Assembly (NCBI GenBank): GCA_964020975.1
Contig: OZ026622.1
Location: forward strand, 88,993,962 to 89,057,961
DNA: 64,000 nt
Source: Hermodice carunculata
Lineage: Eukaryota; Annelida; Polychaeta; Eunicida; Amphinomidae
Reading direction: 5' to 3'
The notes beneath the pieces are model-generated. The model saw only the letters and a program-made list of their open reading frames with translations. It ran no database searches and was not told where the DNA came from. The position numbers were made by a program, and so were the translations under genes. Positions 33,651-44,149 of this stretch are shown here, piece after piece (position 1 is the first letter of the stretch; every line of letters begins with the position of its first letter).

Positions 33651-33899
33651 TATCTCTACCTGAAGAGACTACTGACTCCCCCCCCCCCCCACCTTCGTAT
33701 TCACTGCCTTAGTGACTACCAAGGTTCCATCCTTTTGCCGAACTACCGACAAACGGCCGGCAGTAGGGCAGACAGGACGGGAGGGACAATTGCCTACAGA
33801 CCTGCTCACTGTAGCAGAAGGGGCTGTGGGGGGAACCCGCGAACAGGACCTCTCTACCACAGTCCACTAAACGTCCGTAGACGGCACCTTTACCATGGG

Positions 33900-34030
33900 G
33901 GCCTCGATTCGAGGCCGATCCTCGATTCGAGGATCAGGGGCCTGGATTCGAGGACCAGCATGAACAAGCTTGTTCATGCTGGCATGCCCACCAATGGAAG
34001 CCTCGAATCGAGGACGTGCCTCGATTCAAG
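33900..34030. repeat. cluster of palindromes in the DIRS leader
   Basis: Five occurrences of the 13-bp palindrome CCTCGATTCGAGG or one-base variants lie at about 33902, 33920, 33941, 33999 and 34018. Between them 33955-33982 is a perfect 28-bp palindrome with half-site CCAGCATGAACAAG. They lie inside the right terminal region, upstream of the gag-like region on the minus strand. Confidence 0.9.
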
Positions 34031-34529
34031 GACCAGCTGGCACATGACGTGGCAAGCTGCCAGGTGCCTGGATGGCTGCATCTGCAGCACGTGCCGCGAA
34101 GCCAGCCACCAATCCCTCGAGAGGCACACTGTCCTCTCGCTGACGTGACTCTGCCCATTGCAGCCTTCGTCTGGCCGACCTCACGTCAGCCCGACGGACT
34201 TTTTGCCACTGACAGGGAGTCCATCGTCGACAAACGTCGCATGGACTCTCTTCAGTGCAGAACACACCGCTCCTACGCATGCAGGATGGTCATCCCAAAA
34301 TGCCATCCTGTGATGGTTGGCGTCCCAACGGACGTCCAAATCTGCATCCAAATTCATGGATGCACCTCAACTACCCGTAACCTGAACGAACCAACCGGAA
34401 AAATGACCAGTTCCCGGGAACCTATCGACTATCTCATGATGCACAAGAAGCCACAAAAGTACCGATAACGGTAAGAAAAAAGCGGGAGCTTCCAACAATA
34501 CGCGTCCACCATAGATGGACGCCAGAGTA

Positions 34530-34710
34530 GGAAACTGATTGCGCATGCTCGCTAGTACGCATTACTGACACTAGGGGTGCTGTGACACGCCACAGGGCAC
34601 CTGGGTCAGTCTTTGCAGCAGCATGGTACGGCACTGGACCCACGGAAATTTTTTGGGAGCTCTGGCAAAGCACCTAAAGTGCGTGGTGACCAGCTTAAGT
34701 GACCTATGGT
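34530..34710 (-). repeat. DIRS inverted terminal repeat, right
   Basis: Reverse complement of the left repeat at 27874-28054, running outward to the terminus near GTCCTTAAT at 34729. Confidence 0.9.
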
Positions 34711-34749
34711 GTTGTAATGTGTCCTTAATAATGTTTTTGGACCTGATTA

Positions 34750-35225
34750 GATTTTGGATGATGATGTATCTTGGTTAACCATTGTAGTTCATGGTAATTC
34801 ATGGTACACCGTGGTAGTTTGTGGTATACCATGGTAATATATAGTAATTCATGGTATACCATGGTAGTGCATGTTATCCATGGTATATCAAGGGTAACTA
34901 TAGTAGTGAATGGCTATTCATGGCAGTTTATGGTGAAACATGGACCAGATTAAGGGCCTGGCTGCTGACCATGGATAACCATGGTAATTCAGGGGGCTGC
35001 TGACCATGGACTACCGTGGTAATTCAGGGGGCTGCTGACCATGGACTACGGTGGTAATTCAGGGGGCTGCTGACCATGGACTACCGTGGTAATTCAGGGG
35101 GCTGCTGACCATGGACTACCGTGGTAATTCAGGGGGCTGCTGACCATGGACTACCATGGTAATTCAGGGGGCTGCTGACCATGGACTACCATGGTGGTTA
35201 GAGAGGGGGCTGACTACAGACTACC
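34750..35225 (+). repeat. CATGGT-rich minisatellite with seven 35-bp units
   Basis: From 34780 to 34960 irregular copies of CATGGTAATTCATGGTA-like words lead into seven regular 35-bp units starting CTGCTGACCATGGACTACC at 34962, 34997, 35032, 35067, 35102, 35137 and 35172. Units differ mainly at CCATGG versus CCGTGG versus CGGTGG, so each contains a short self-complementary ACC-x-TGGT core. It directly follows the DIRS right end. Confidence 0.9.
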
Positions 35226-35239
35226 ATGGAAGTCCATGG

Positions 35240-36540
35240 TCATGAGATATGACCGTGGTGCCATTTACCAAACAGACATGAGAATTTTCCGCCTTCCAGC
35301 AGATTTCCGCCATTTCCGTATCCATTTGGGTAGTTTCTGTGATTCGTGTAAATTCGATGAGATCTGAAATATGGGGTATATAGGGGGTAGGGTCTGAACT
35401 TTGTCTGGATTTGGTATAAAACGTTGTCCGAGGTTGTTCACATGAAAGTCTTGAAAAATGCAACAGTATAAAGTGCACAGAGTTTACATATTGTAGAGGA
35501 CAAGTGTCATTCACTCACTGCCAGTGTGTTATTATCACGTGATACAAACCATTTGCTGTGCCTAAAATAGCTCTTGTAAATAAATTATTCATATGCCGAA
35601 CAGACTTCGTAGCATGGTTATTAGCGTGGTTATTCTGATTGGGCTGTTTGTGTATTTCCGTGAGGTGTGACGCTCTTCGGCATCCAATCAAACAAGAGTC
35701 CCTAGGGTCCGCATACTTCGGACTCCATGCATGGCGGGATTTTGCCAGTTTCATGGTCTATCACGTCACTTTGTTTGTTGACCTACTAAATGCCAACCGC
35801 TCTCCGCTCCAATGAGCCACCTGAAGTTGATCGACAGATGTAAACATTTCCACGTGGCCGACTTACTATGAATCTATGCAGGTAAGTTTCGATTTAATTT
35901 TACGATGTTTTTGTAAAACAAGATGCCAATGGAATGACACCGGATGGGTGATATTGTAAGCTCATGTACATTTAAATAGCCTACACATTTAACAGTGTTT
36001 AAAACATTTTGCGGTTGTCAGGATTGTGACGATGTGTGACCGCATAAAGTGCCATAAACGTGCAGAAATTCTAGTTAAGCTTGGGAATGGTCATTATCAG
36101 TTGACGGACTCAGTGAGGGGGCTGGGGGTGGGGGTGGGGGGGAATCTGAAATGCAATTGTGTAGGGGAACCCCTCACCAAATTTTTTTTTTAGGCCTGGA
36201 CTTGAAAAGTTTTGGCTGCTGGTGCTCCAAGCGTATTATCTGATTATGCATCTATTATTATAGTTAATATTTGACATTGCGTTTGTACAGGGATTTTTTT
36301 TTTCTTTTTAATAACACTTCCCTGGTTTGTAGTAACAAATTATGTCAAATTTTTAGTACCCATACGCCAATTGTTATGGACATTGTCATTATGGTGTATT
36401 ATATTGACCTATTCATTTTTATTGGACAGTAATGTCTGATTTTTTTCCATTTATGAATAATTTTTTAAAAACTTTTATTCATAGATAATTTTTATTAGGA
36501 GAAATACTGTCTCATCAAAATAGTGATCTTTTTCAGGTGA
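35240..36540. other. Non-coding interval, possible promoter and leader
   Basis: No ORF of note. A TATATAG element (about 35379) and ATGCAGGTAAGTTTCG (35875-35890, a good 5' splice-donor match) could mark a first exon, but nothing else supports it. A G-rich tract lies at 36116-36142. Confidence 0.35.
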
Positions 36541-36555
36541 GATATAACTTACACC

Positions 36556-36770
36556 TGCAATAGCAAGAAATAAGTTCAAAGAAGACTGGCTGGCCAAGAA
36601 CATTTCTAAAAAACAAGATGTCACGATTGGTGAAACTTTAACGAAAAAAAATGACACCACCTGCTTCTGCAAAGTGTGCCGGGCAGATGAAAGTACGACA
36701 CAAAGGGTGGACTGCTTTGAAAAATCATGTACAGACAAAAAAAAACACATCCTGGCTTATTCTTGACGGA
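36556..36770 (+). pseudogene. BED-like zinc-finger fragment of an hAT-type gene
   Basis: One frame reads ARNKFKEDWLAKNISKKQDV then TTCFCKVCRADESTTQ; the next frame continues KGWTALKNHVQTKK; a run of A residues at 36737-36746 separates this from a following KKHI. Together the blocks give the C-x2-C...H...KKH outline of a BED-type finger, which is the N-terminal DNA-binding module of hAT-like transposases. The frame changes lie near 36702 and at the A-run. An hAT-like transposase core lies in the same orientation at 56.1 kb; the two could be pieces of one gene or of two insertions. Confidence 0.45.
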
Positions 36771-37052
36771 AAGCCAACCACGTAATAGAGAAAAGTAGTT
36801 CCAGTGCAGATGTTTATCTTTCCACCAAGGGAACTCCAACAGTTTCCTGAAAGGACAGGCTTGCAAATGGCCAGGTGTGTATTTTAATACAACAGTTACA
36901 GAGCACATATCATTCCTAAATAAATTTACTTGTAGTTGTGACTGTAGTAATTATACCTTCAATCATACATAGTGAAATGTACATGGTGACCCAATAGCCT
37001 TGATCTGGTACACGGGCCTTGTTATGTGATTTTATTGTTATTGAAATCCCGC

Positions 37053-37317
37053 AAGACAATGCCCTATCGCCTATATAAGCCCGAGCCAGCCACTGCACGA
37101 GGAGCCTAGTATAGTTGTGGTAGCGTTCCTGCCTGCGCCTGTGGAAGTTCGGCTCCCTTCCACACCTCCAAACCGCTGGACAAGACAGTTGCCTGCGGAG
37201 AATAGTTGCGGCCCGGGTCGTCGACAGAGCTCTTCGCCGTACCTTTGCCGTCCACCGTGTAGAGCCGTTTTATGGTAGCGGTAAGTTCTTCATGTAGCAA
37301 TAGCGTAAAGTGCTATA
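37053..37317 (+). repeat. putative 5' LTR of the Gypsy-type fossil
   Basis: Begins near AAGACAATGCCCTATCGC, has a TATA-like CTATATAAGCCCGAGCC at 37070, and ends GCGTAAAGTGCTATA just before the primer site. It matches 50052-50305 along its length. GGTAAGTTC at 37280 is a possible 5' splice donor within it. Confidence 0.7.
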
Positions 37318-37319
37318 TT

Positions 37320-37333
37320 TGGTGTCAGGAGTG
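37320..37333 (+). promoter_or_regulatory. putative primer-binding site (tRNA-Leu type)
   Basis: TGGTGTCAGGAGTG lies three bases after the proposed LTR end. It resembles the TGGTGTCAGAAGTG primer site used with the 3' end of leucine tRNA in many Gypsy elements, with one difference. Its position supports calling the preceding 265 bp an LTR. Confidence 0.65.
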
Positions 37334-38289
37334 TTTGACAAACTCACGGACGATGTACTTCGCCTGGAAATGAATATTTTCTGGCAAAATATGCGTGCTT
37401 GAAAGGTTAAAATATTTTTCACTCCACAGAGGCTCGGAAAACTGATATCTGCACATTTGATTGCTGTGTAAAATTGAGTACAATCAGCACATATTGACTG
37501 GCTCATTGTTTGCTTCAGCAGGACAAAGTTGCAGGGAAGCTCAAAGCTGACCCTAGTGTACTCGCACACGTGGACAGTTTGCTTTAGGCATGGACTTTGC
37601 TGGTCACATGCGCTGCGATGTGCATTTTCTTTTGGCAATTCTTGACAAGTTTGCAAAATGTATTTCTCTCTTACAATGAAAAAATATTCATGTTGTAAAA
37701 ATAAATTGCAAAATTAAAGTTTTCAGCATTCAACCAATGGATAAATTTGTTGAATAGTATATCTTTGAAATTTTTGTGTGCACCCCCACATATTTTTTTG
37801 CAATGATTTATTTTAGGTTTGGAACTGAGGGCTCCTGCACTCTTTCTTCCTATAGTAAATGATAACAACCTTGCTTTCTTGATATTTGCAAAAAACGGGA
37901 AACTGTTTTTGCATATTTCATGAACTCTGAAAGTTTTTCTGTAACAAAGTACGGGAAACTGTACTTTATTCAAATTGTCATCTTGAAATTTTGAAATTTT
38001 CTTGTCACAAAGTACGGGAAACTGCATTTTGTTATTTTTTTGGATATCAAATATCATTGCAAATATAACTGTGTGATGAGCAAAATGACATGTATGCATG
38101 CATATTTTGAATTTACTCCTTTTATGTAATCAAGGTAGTGGGTTAATACAAAACTTGCCAGTGGGAGTTTGACTTGGAAATAAGCACGGTTACCTGCCTT
38201 TTTTCCAAGTTAACTTCCATATTAACTCATTCACCTCTAACACACAATTCTGTTGGCAAGTTAAACTATCCTCAAGACACAAGGCAAAA

Positions 38290-39900
38290 ATGTCTAAAAT
38301 TTACATTAACGAAGCCTCAAAAGAGGAATTAATTCAAATTGCACAAATTGCTGATGTAAGGGCAGACCTTATTTTGGCAAAAAGAGATGAATGTTGAGGA
38401 AAGTTAACTCCCTCTCAACTATTTGAGATAACAGAAATCCCAGTTTCAATTTGGCTGAAACTTGTGGATGAAAATAGGCTTATCTTTGAAGAGAAAAATC
38501 CTGGGACAGGTTTTGATAGAATATTGTCAAAATTTCAAGAAAAGTTAGACAATTTGGACAAAAAATTTGAGAAAAGACTTGACAAATTATCAAAATCCTT
38601 GCCTGTAAGTCCCAAAATTGCCAAACGTCAGCGTCAACAGAAAAAACTGGAAATACAAAAAAATATGAAGCTGACATAAAAAAAGCTAAAAGAATCTTAT
38701 GAGATAATTGTCAACAGATTGAGTCTGAATCAGATGAAAATTCATCTGAAGAGCATGGTGTCACAGAACCACCTATTACTCCTGTTCTACCAGTCCCAAC
38801 TAGGCATGTGCACTTTGAACCTCACACTTCAACCCCAACCAGAAGGGCTGTAATTGATACTTTGAAACATGTTGCGCCTAACGGCATATATGTTCGTTCA
38901 AAGACAAGACCTAAATCTGGTGAAGCGTCAAGCTCTGTGGGTAAAACAGATGCATTGCAAAAACAATATGGTAGAAATGTTAGTCATGTGAAACCTACAG
39001 GCCCTGCTCCTCCCAAAATGTCCATTTATGATGGAAAATTAGATTGGAGACCTTTTGCACTTCAGTTTGAGCGTATTCACACATGTATGAATGGTCAACT
39101 GAAGATAAATTAGACAAGCTGATCGAATCTCTCAGAGGGAGAGCTCTTGACTTTTTTGGTGGCTTGCCAGAACAAGTAAGAGAAAGTTACAAAAAGCTCA
39201 CTGAAAAGCTTCACAACAGGTTTGGCTGTAAAGACCCTGCTCCCACCTTAAAAATGAAATTGCACTCAGGTAAACAAAAACAAGATGAATCCTTAGAAAA
39301 ATTCGGAGAGAGAACTCTTAGTCCAGCAGTGGACAGTTATCCTCTTGGCAGTCAGGACATGATTGACACACTTGCTGTGGACTCTTTTCTTAAAAGTAGT
39401 CTACATAAGGAAGAAGCAGAACAGGTTCTAAACAAACAACATGAGTCTTTGGAGCAAGCTATTTCTCTCAAGAATATTCATGTTCACAATCATGAATTAA
39501 TGGCTGCTGACAAAAAGAAAGTGAGAGCTGTATCTTTTGAAGAGGATAAACATAAAAATAAATCTGCTGAGTCTATCTCGATGAAAGATTTATCAGATTT
39601 GTTTAAAACACTCATGAAAGATCAAAGGGAACTTATTAAAGTAGTAACAGAGACACAAGGAAGCTACTTAAAGCTGCTTAGTGAAAATAAATTCAAGTCT
39701 TCAAATAATAAAAGCTCAATATCTGAAGAGCAAGTAACTCCCCCAGCAACCCCACCAGGGAGTCCATCTAGAATCAGGTGTTTTAGATGCAAGTTATTAG
39801 GCCACTTTAGCAAAGACTGCCCCAATAGATCTCCTCAGCAATGGTATCCTGTGCGGAAGTTATCTAAGAAAAGTCCTCCGAATTCGCCAATTCAAAAGCC
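38290..39900 (+). mobile_element. gag region of the Gypsy-type fossil
   Basis: A charged coiled-coil-like start (KFQEKLDNLDKKFEKRLDKL), a capsid-like helical middle (FFGGLPEQVRESYKKLTEKL and surrounding blocks), and near 39.78-39.82 kb a zinc knuckle CFRCKLLGHFSKDC of the CCHC type expected at the nucleocapsid end. Broken. Confidence 0.8.
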
Positions 39901-40049
39901 GGAAAACTAGACAGGGATGACAAGGTCGGCCAAAAGTCATCCCAGATTGAATTTTTTGGCCACTCAGATCATGCTAATAACATCCTTGATGAGAGTCAGC
40001 AAAAGAAAGAATTAACATCTGAAAAATTAAGAGAGGTAACATTAAAAAA

Positions 40050-42140
40050 ATCTACAAGTGGACAAAGTTTAATTCTTCCAGTCAAAATTGAAGGGATTTG
40101 TACTACTGCAGTGATAGACACAGCTGCACAAGTAACAGTTTTGAGTGAAGATTTTTTGACCACAAATTTTTCCTCTTTAAGAAGGAATGGGGAGAAAGCA
40201 AGATTAAAATCTGCTGCAAAAGATGGGTATATGCAAACAACTTTCTTTCAAAACATCGGTATCACATTTGGAGATAACAAGAGGGCTGTGTGAACAGCCC
40301 GTGCCTCAGCTGATCTCGACATTCATCACACTTGCAGCTCTATGAACTTGGGAAAGGATCAAGGACACCATGTTCTGATTAAGTCTGAACTTTATAGAAG
40401 AACACTTACATGTGCAACATCAAAGTTCAAGTAGTTCTTAAGTTATAATGAAGAGTAAAATTCATGTATGTTGCACTGTGACCCCACAAACGAGGTCAAG
40501 GTCATTCATGTACTGTCTCAGCATGACCTTCATACAGAATAATTAACATGTGTAGCTAACTCAAAACAGATCTCAAGTTATTGAGTAAACAGTAAATTTC
40601 GTGTCAGTTGTCCTGTGAATTAGCATTAAAATGCCCATTGACGTACATAGTAATCAACAGGAAAGCTGCATTAAACAATAAGTACCCGAATTGAAAATCC
40701 TTAAAAATCAGAAATCCAAAGCAGTTCCACATGGTAAACAACTGTTTGACCCTAGCACAACAACATATCCATCACATGTCAGCTTAATCTGAGGGACGGT
40801 TCTGAGAACAAGTGAAAAATAGCAAAACCATACAAAAAATTCATAAAAAAATTGCAGCTCCACCCGGTGAACAAATTGGGAACTAGGTGTCCCCAGGAGT
40901 GTTTATGTACGATATCAAAGCATTTGGGTGAGCGGTTTCAGAGGAGAAGAATTTTAAAGGTTTGCCCCAAAAAAGAACAAAAAAATTCATAAAAAATCCA
41001 AAAATCAATAGAACGTGAACCATTTGAATACACTTGGTAGAGATCCACCCAAGGCACATCCCCACCAAGTTTGAAGTAAATCTCGCCAATATTATTTAAG
41101 TTATGACCATTACAACAAATTCCCATGTTAAACTTTCCTATTAAAACCTTTGTTGAGATTTTTGAGAAAAAAATCATAAAAAAATCCAAAATTCATTGGA
41201 ACATGACCATTGGAACAAACCTGGTAGACACCAACCCAAGGTACATTGCCACCAAGTTTGAAGTAAATCTGGACCACGGTTTTGGAAAAGAAGTCGAAAA
41301 TGTAAATTAGCATTAGAATGCCCATTGACTTACATGTAATCAATAGGAAAGGTGCATTTACCCCAAAGGAGCCGAATTGAAAAAATCATTAAAAATCAGG
41401 AATCCGCAGCATTCCCACATAGTGAACAACTTTGTTTGGCCCTTCCATAAGGAACATATCCACTATGTTTCAGCTTAATCTGAGTGACGGTTCTGGAGAA
41501 GAAGTCGAAAATAGCTATAACACACAAAAATTCATAAAAAATTAGAAAAAAATTGCAGCCCCACCTGGTGAACAAATTAAGAACTAGGTGTCCCAGGGAG
41601 TGTTCCTATGTGATATCAAAGCAATTGGGTGAGCGGTTTTGGAGAAGAGGATTTTTTAAGATTTACCCCAAAAAGAACAAAAAAATTCATTTAAAATCCA
41701 AAAATCACTGGACCATGACCATTTGAACAAACTTGGTAGAGACCCACCCAAGGCACATCTCCACCAAGTTTGAAGTGGATCTGGCTGACGGTTTTTGAGA
41801 AGAAGTCGAAAATATGAATTGTGGACGAGGACGGACGGACGGACGGAGGACGGACGACGGACCCTCACAAAACCTCAGCTGACTGACAAGTCAGCTGAGG
41901 TAAAAACTATCACTAGAACGTTTATGTTGCCCCAATTTCAGATAATGTCATTCTTGGCTTGGATTTTCTTTCGACACATGACTGTTTGATAGATCTTGGG
42001 AAAAATATTCTCTTTGTCAATGGGAACACAGTACGTGCATGCTTAAGGAAAAATGGAGAAGAAACGATTCAAGTATCACGAGTTACAGTGCAGAAGCGGG
42101 TAGTTGTGCCCCCAAATTCTGAAAACTCATGGTCAAATTG
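40050..42140 (+). mobile_element. protease region of the Gypsy-type fossil, split by an insertion
   Basis: The pepsin-like retroviral protease block VIDTAAQVTVLS lies near 40.11 kb. The downstream landmarks of the same domain, FLSTHDCLIDLG and a following strand-rich region, lie near 41.96 kb beyond the 1.6-kb inserted element. Broken. Confidence 0.75.
40283..41902 (+). mobile_element. 1.6-kb non-autonomous element inserted in the Gypsy protease region
   Basis: The insert has no long ORF. Its left end carries a short hairpin (GGGCTGT-4-ACAGCCC, 40283-40300) followed by CCTCAGCTGA; its right end carries a perfect 12-bp hairpin CCTCAGCTGACT/AGTCAGCTGAGG (41873-41900). Internally a ~686-bp unit is repeated imperfectly: ATTAGCATTAAAATGCCC at 40620 recurs as ATTAGCATTAGAATGCCC at 41306. 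Near the right end is a GGAC-rich minisatellite (41829-41862). It resembles a class of GGACGGAC-bearing repeats that I associate with marine invertebrate genomes; its transposition mechanism is unknown. Confidence 0.75.
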
Positions 42141-42199
42141 ACTTGGATGCCAAAAATTAGAGCTGTTATGTAATAACTCCTGAGAATAATCATGATCAT

Positions 42200-43850
42200 A
42201 TTCTTTTGCCTTCTTTGTTAGTCAAAGGTGTAAATGACATTCCAATTTGCATAGTCAATGCAAGAAACAAGTTCATTACTCTTAAACCAGGTCAAGTTGT
42301 TGGCAATGCAGTTGAATTGGATCAGGTTTTTCAAAAAGCTGAAAAAAGTCCTGATATATCAGAAAATCCTACTCACTCCTTGGGGCAATGTATTGTTGAG
42401 CAGGATAGTGAAAAGTCTGACCTTGATGACCTTTATGTTCCTGATCACTTAAATTCCTTATTTGAACAATCTTGTAAACACTTGTCAAAGGAAGAATCAT
42501 GTAAGCTAGCCAAGCTTTTGAGAGAAAACAAACATGTATTTTCCAAAAATGATCAAGATATAGGTCATTTCACAGCCTTAAAGTTTTCTATAAAAACTGG
42601 GGATGCAAAGCCTGTTAAACAGCATTTAAGAAGGAACACCTTTAGAGTTAGAGAACAAACACATTTGCAATCCATGTTAGATATGGGTGTTATAAGAGCA
42701 TCTTGTTCAGAATGGGCAGCTGCACCTGTTTTAGTTAGAAAGAAAGATGGAGGTCTAAGATGGTGCATAGACTACAGGGGACTCAATAAGGTAACTAAGA
42801 AAGATGCTTACACCCTACCCCTAATAGATGAATGCCTTGATATTTTAGGAGGATCAATTTATTGGTCAAATTTAGATATGACTGCCGGCTATCATCAGTG
42901 TGAGATTGAGGAGAAAGATAAACACAAAAATGCCTTCCTTACCAAGTTCGGATTATTTGAACACAATTGTTTAGCTTTTGGCTTAACGGGCGCGCCAAGT
43001 TTTTTCCAAAGAGTTATGCAGCTAGTGCTGCGAGGCCTTACATTAAATACAGTTTTGGCGTTTCTTGATGACTGCATAATAAGTGGAAAATCATTTTCAG
43101 AACATCTGTCAAATTTACAGGAAGTGTTTCAGAGATTTTCAGATCACGACCTAAAACTGAAACCACGAAAATGCAGTCTTTTCCAAAAAGAACTAAAATT
43201 CTTTGGAAAATGGATTTCACCTGAAGGTATCTCTGTTGACCCTGAAAAAATTGCAACTGTAGCAAATTGGCCAGTCCCAAAGACCATCAGAGAAGTAGAA
43301 TCTTTTCTTGGTTTTGCACATTATCATAGAGACCACTTACGGAACTATGCAGAAATCGCTGCTTCTTTATATAGTCTCACAGGTCCAAAGGCAACTTTCT
43401 GTTGGGATGAAGAGCACCAAGAAATAAAACAGATGTTATCAAGTGCCCCTTTGCTTGCTTTTCCACAGAAAAAAAAAAGGAATTTTTCTAGTTGACTGTG
43501 ATGCATCTGACTTTTCTATTGGCTGTGAGCTGTCACAAGTTCAAAACAATGTAGAAAAGACCATTTGTTACAGTAGTTTTGCACTCACCCCAGCTCAAAG
43601 GAGATACTGCACAACAAGGAAAGAACTCTTAGCAGTTGTGAGATTCACGCGTCAATTCAGACACTATCTCCTTGGTCGTAGATTTATTGTCAGAACTGAT
43701 CATAATAGCTTAACATGGCTTACCAGGTTCAAAGGGCCACAAGGGCAATTAGCACGCTGCCTAGAAGAACTGGCACAATATGATATGGAAATAATCCACA
43801 GGCCTGCCAAAATTCATGTTAATGCTGATTTTTTTATCAAGACAGCCTGA
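42200..43850 (+). mobile_element. reverse transcriptase and RNase H region of the Gypsy-type fossil
   Basis: RT blocks in order: VRKKDGGLRWCIDYRGLNKV, LDMTAGYHQCEI, LAFGLTGAPSFFQRVM, VLAFLDDCIISG (catalytic LDD) and LKFFGKWISPEG; then VESFLGFAHYHRDHL. RNase H blocks: LVDCDASDFSIGCELSQ, TRKELLAVVRFTRQFRHYL, RTDHNSLTWL. These are standard Gypsy signatures. Broken in places. Confidence 0.9.
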
Positions 43851-44149
43851 CAATCTGGAATATTGTGATTGTTATAATGCAGGATCCAAGCTAGAATCAC
43901 TTCCCTGTGGAGGTTGTAATTTCTGCAAAAGAGCTCATCTCCAGTGGGCTAGATTTGAAGAGGACGTGGATGATGTAATACCTCTGGCTGTCCGCAACAT
44001 TCAAACTGATGATCAAACTGACAATTCTGAAAACGATCATAACTGGTCTTCTATTTACAGTATTCAAGAGTTCAGATCAAAACAAATGGCTGACCCAGAT
44101 TTTTCAGTAATAATGCACTGGTAAGAAAGTGGCCAAGACCCCCCCCCCC

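Larger units (their letters stand above)
27826..34729 (-). mobile_element. DIRS-type tyrosine-recombinase retroelement fossil
   Basis: This 6.9-kb GC-rich block stands out from its AT-rich surroundings. Read on the minus strand it has a gag-like region (about 31.3-33.6 kb), reverse transcriptase (about 30.5-31.2), RNase H (about 29.7-30.5) and tyrosine recombinase (about 28.35-29.3). Its ends are inverted repeats, and an internal complementary region beside the 3' end matches both termini, which is the DIRS hallmark. There is no LTR pair and no integrase. The element is nearly full length but broken at roughly ten places. The two terminal repeats still match closely, so it may be of moderate age. 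Confidence 0.9.

Noticed and set aside
37053-37317. Structured non-coding RNA gene, suggested by the conserved pair at 37.1 and 50.1 kb
   Set aside because: A TATA-like box, a matching partner and a primer site directly after it explain the pair better as LTRs.
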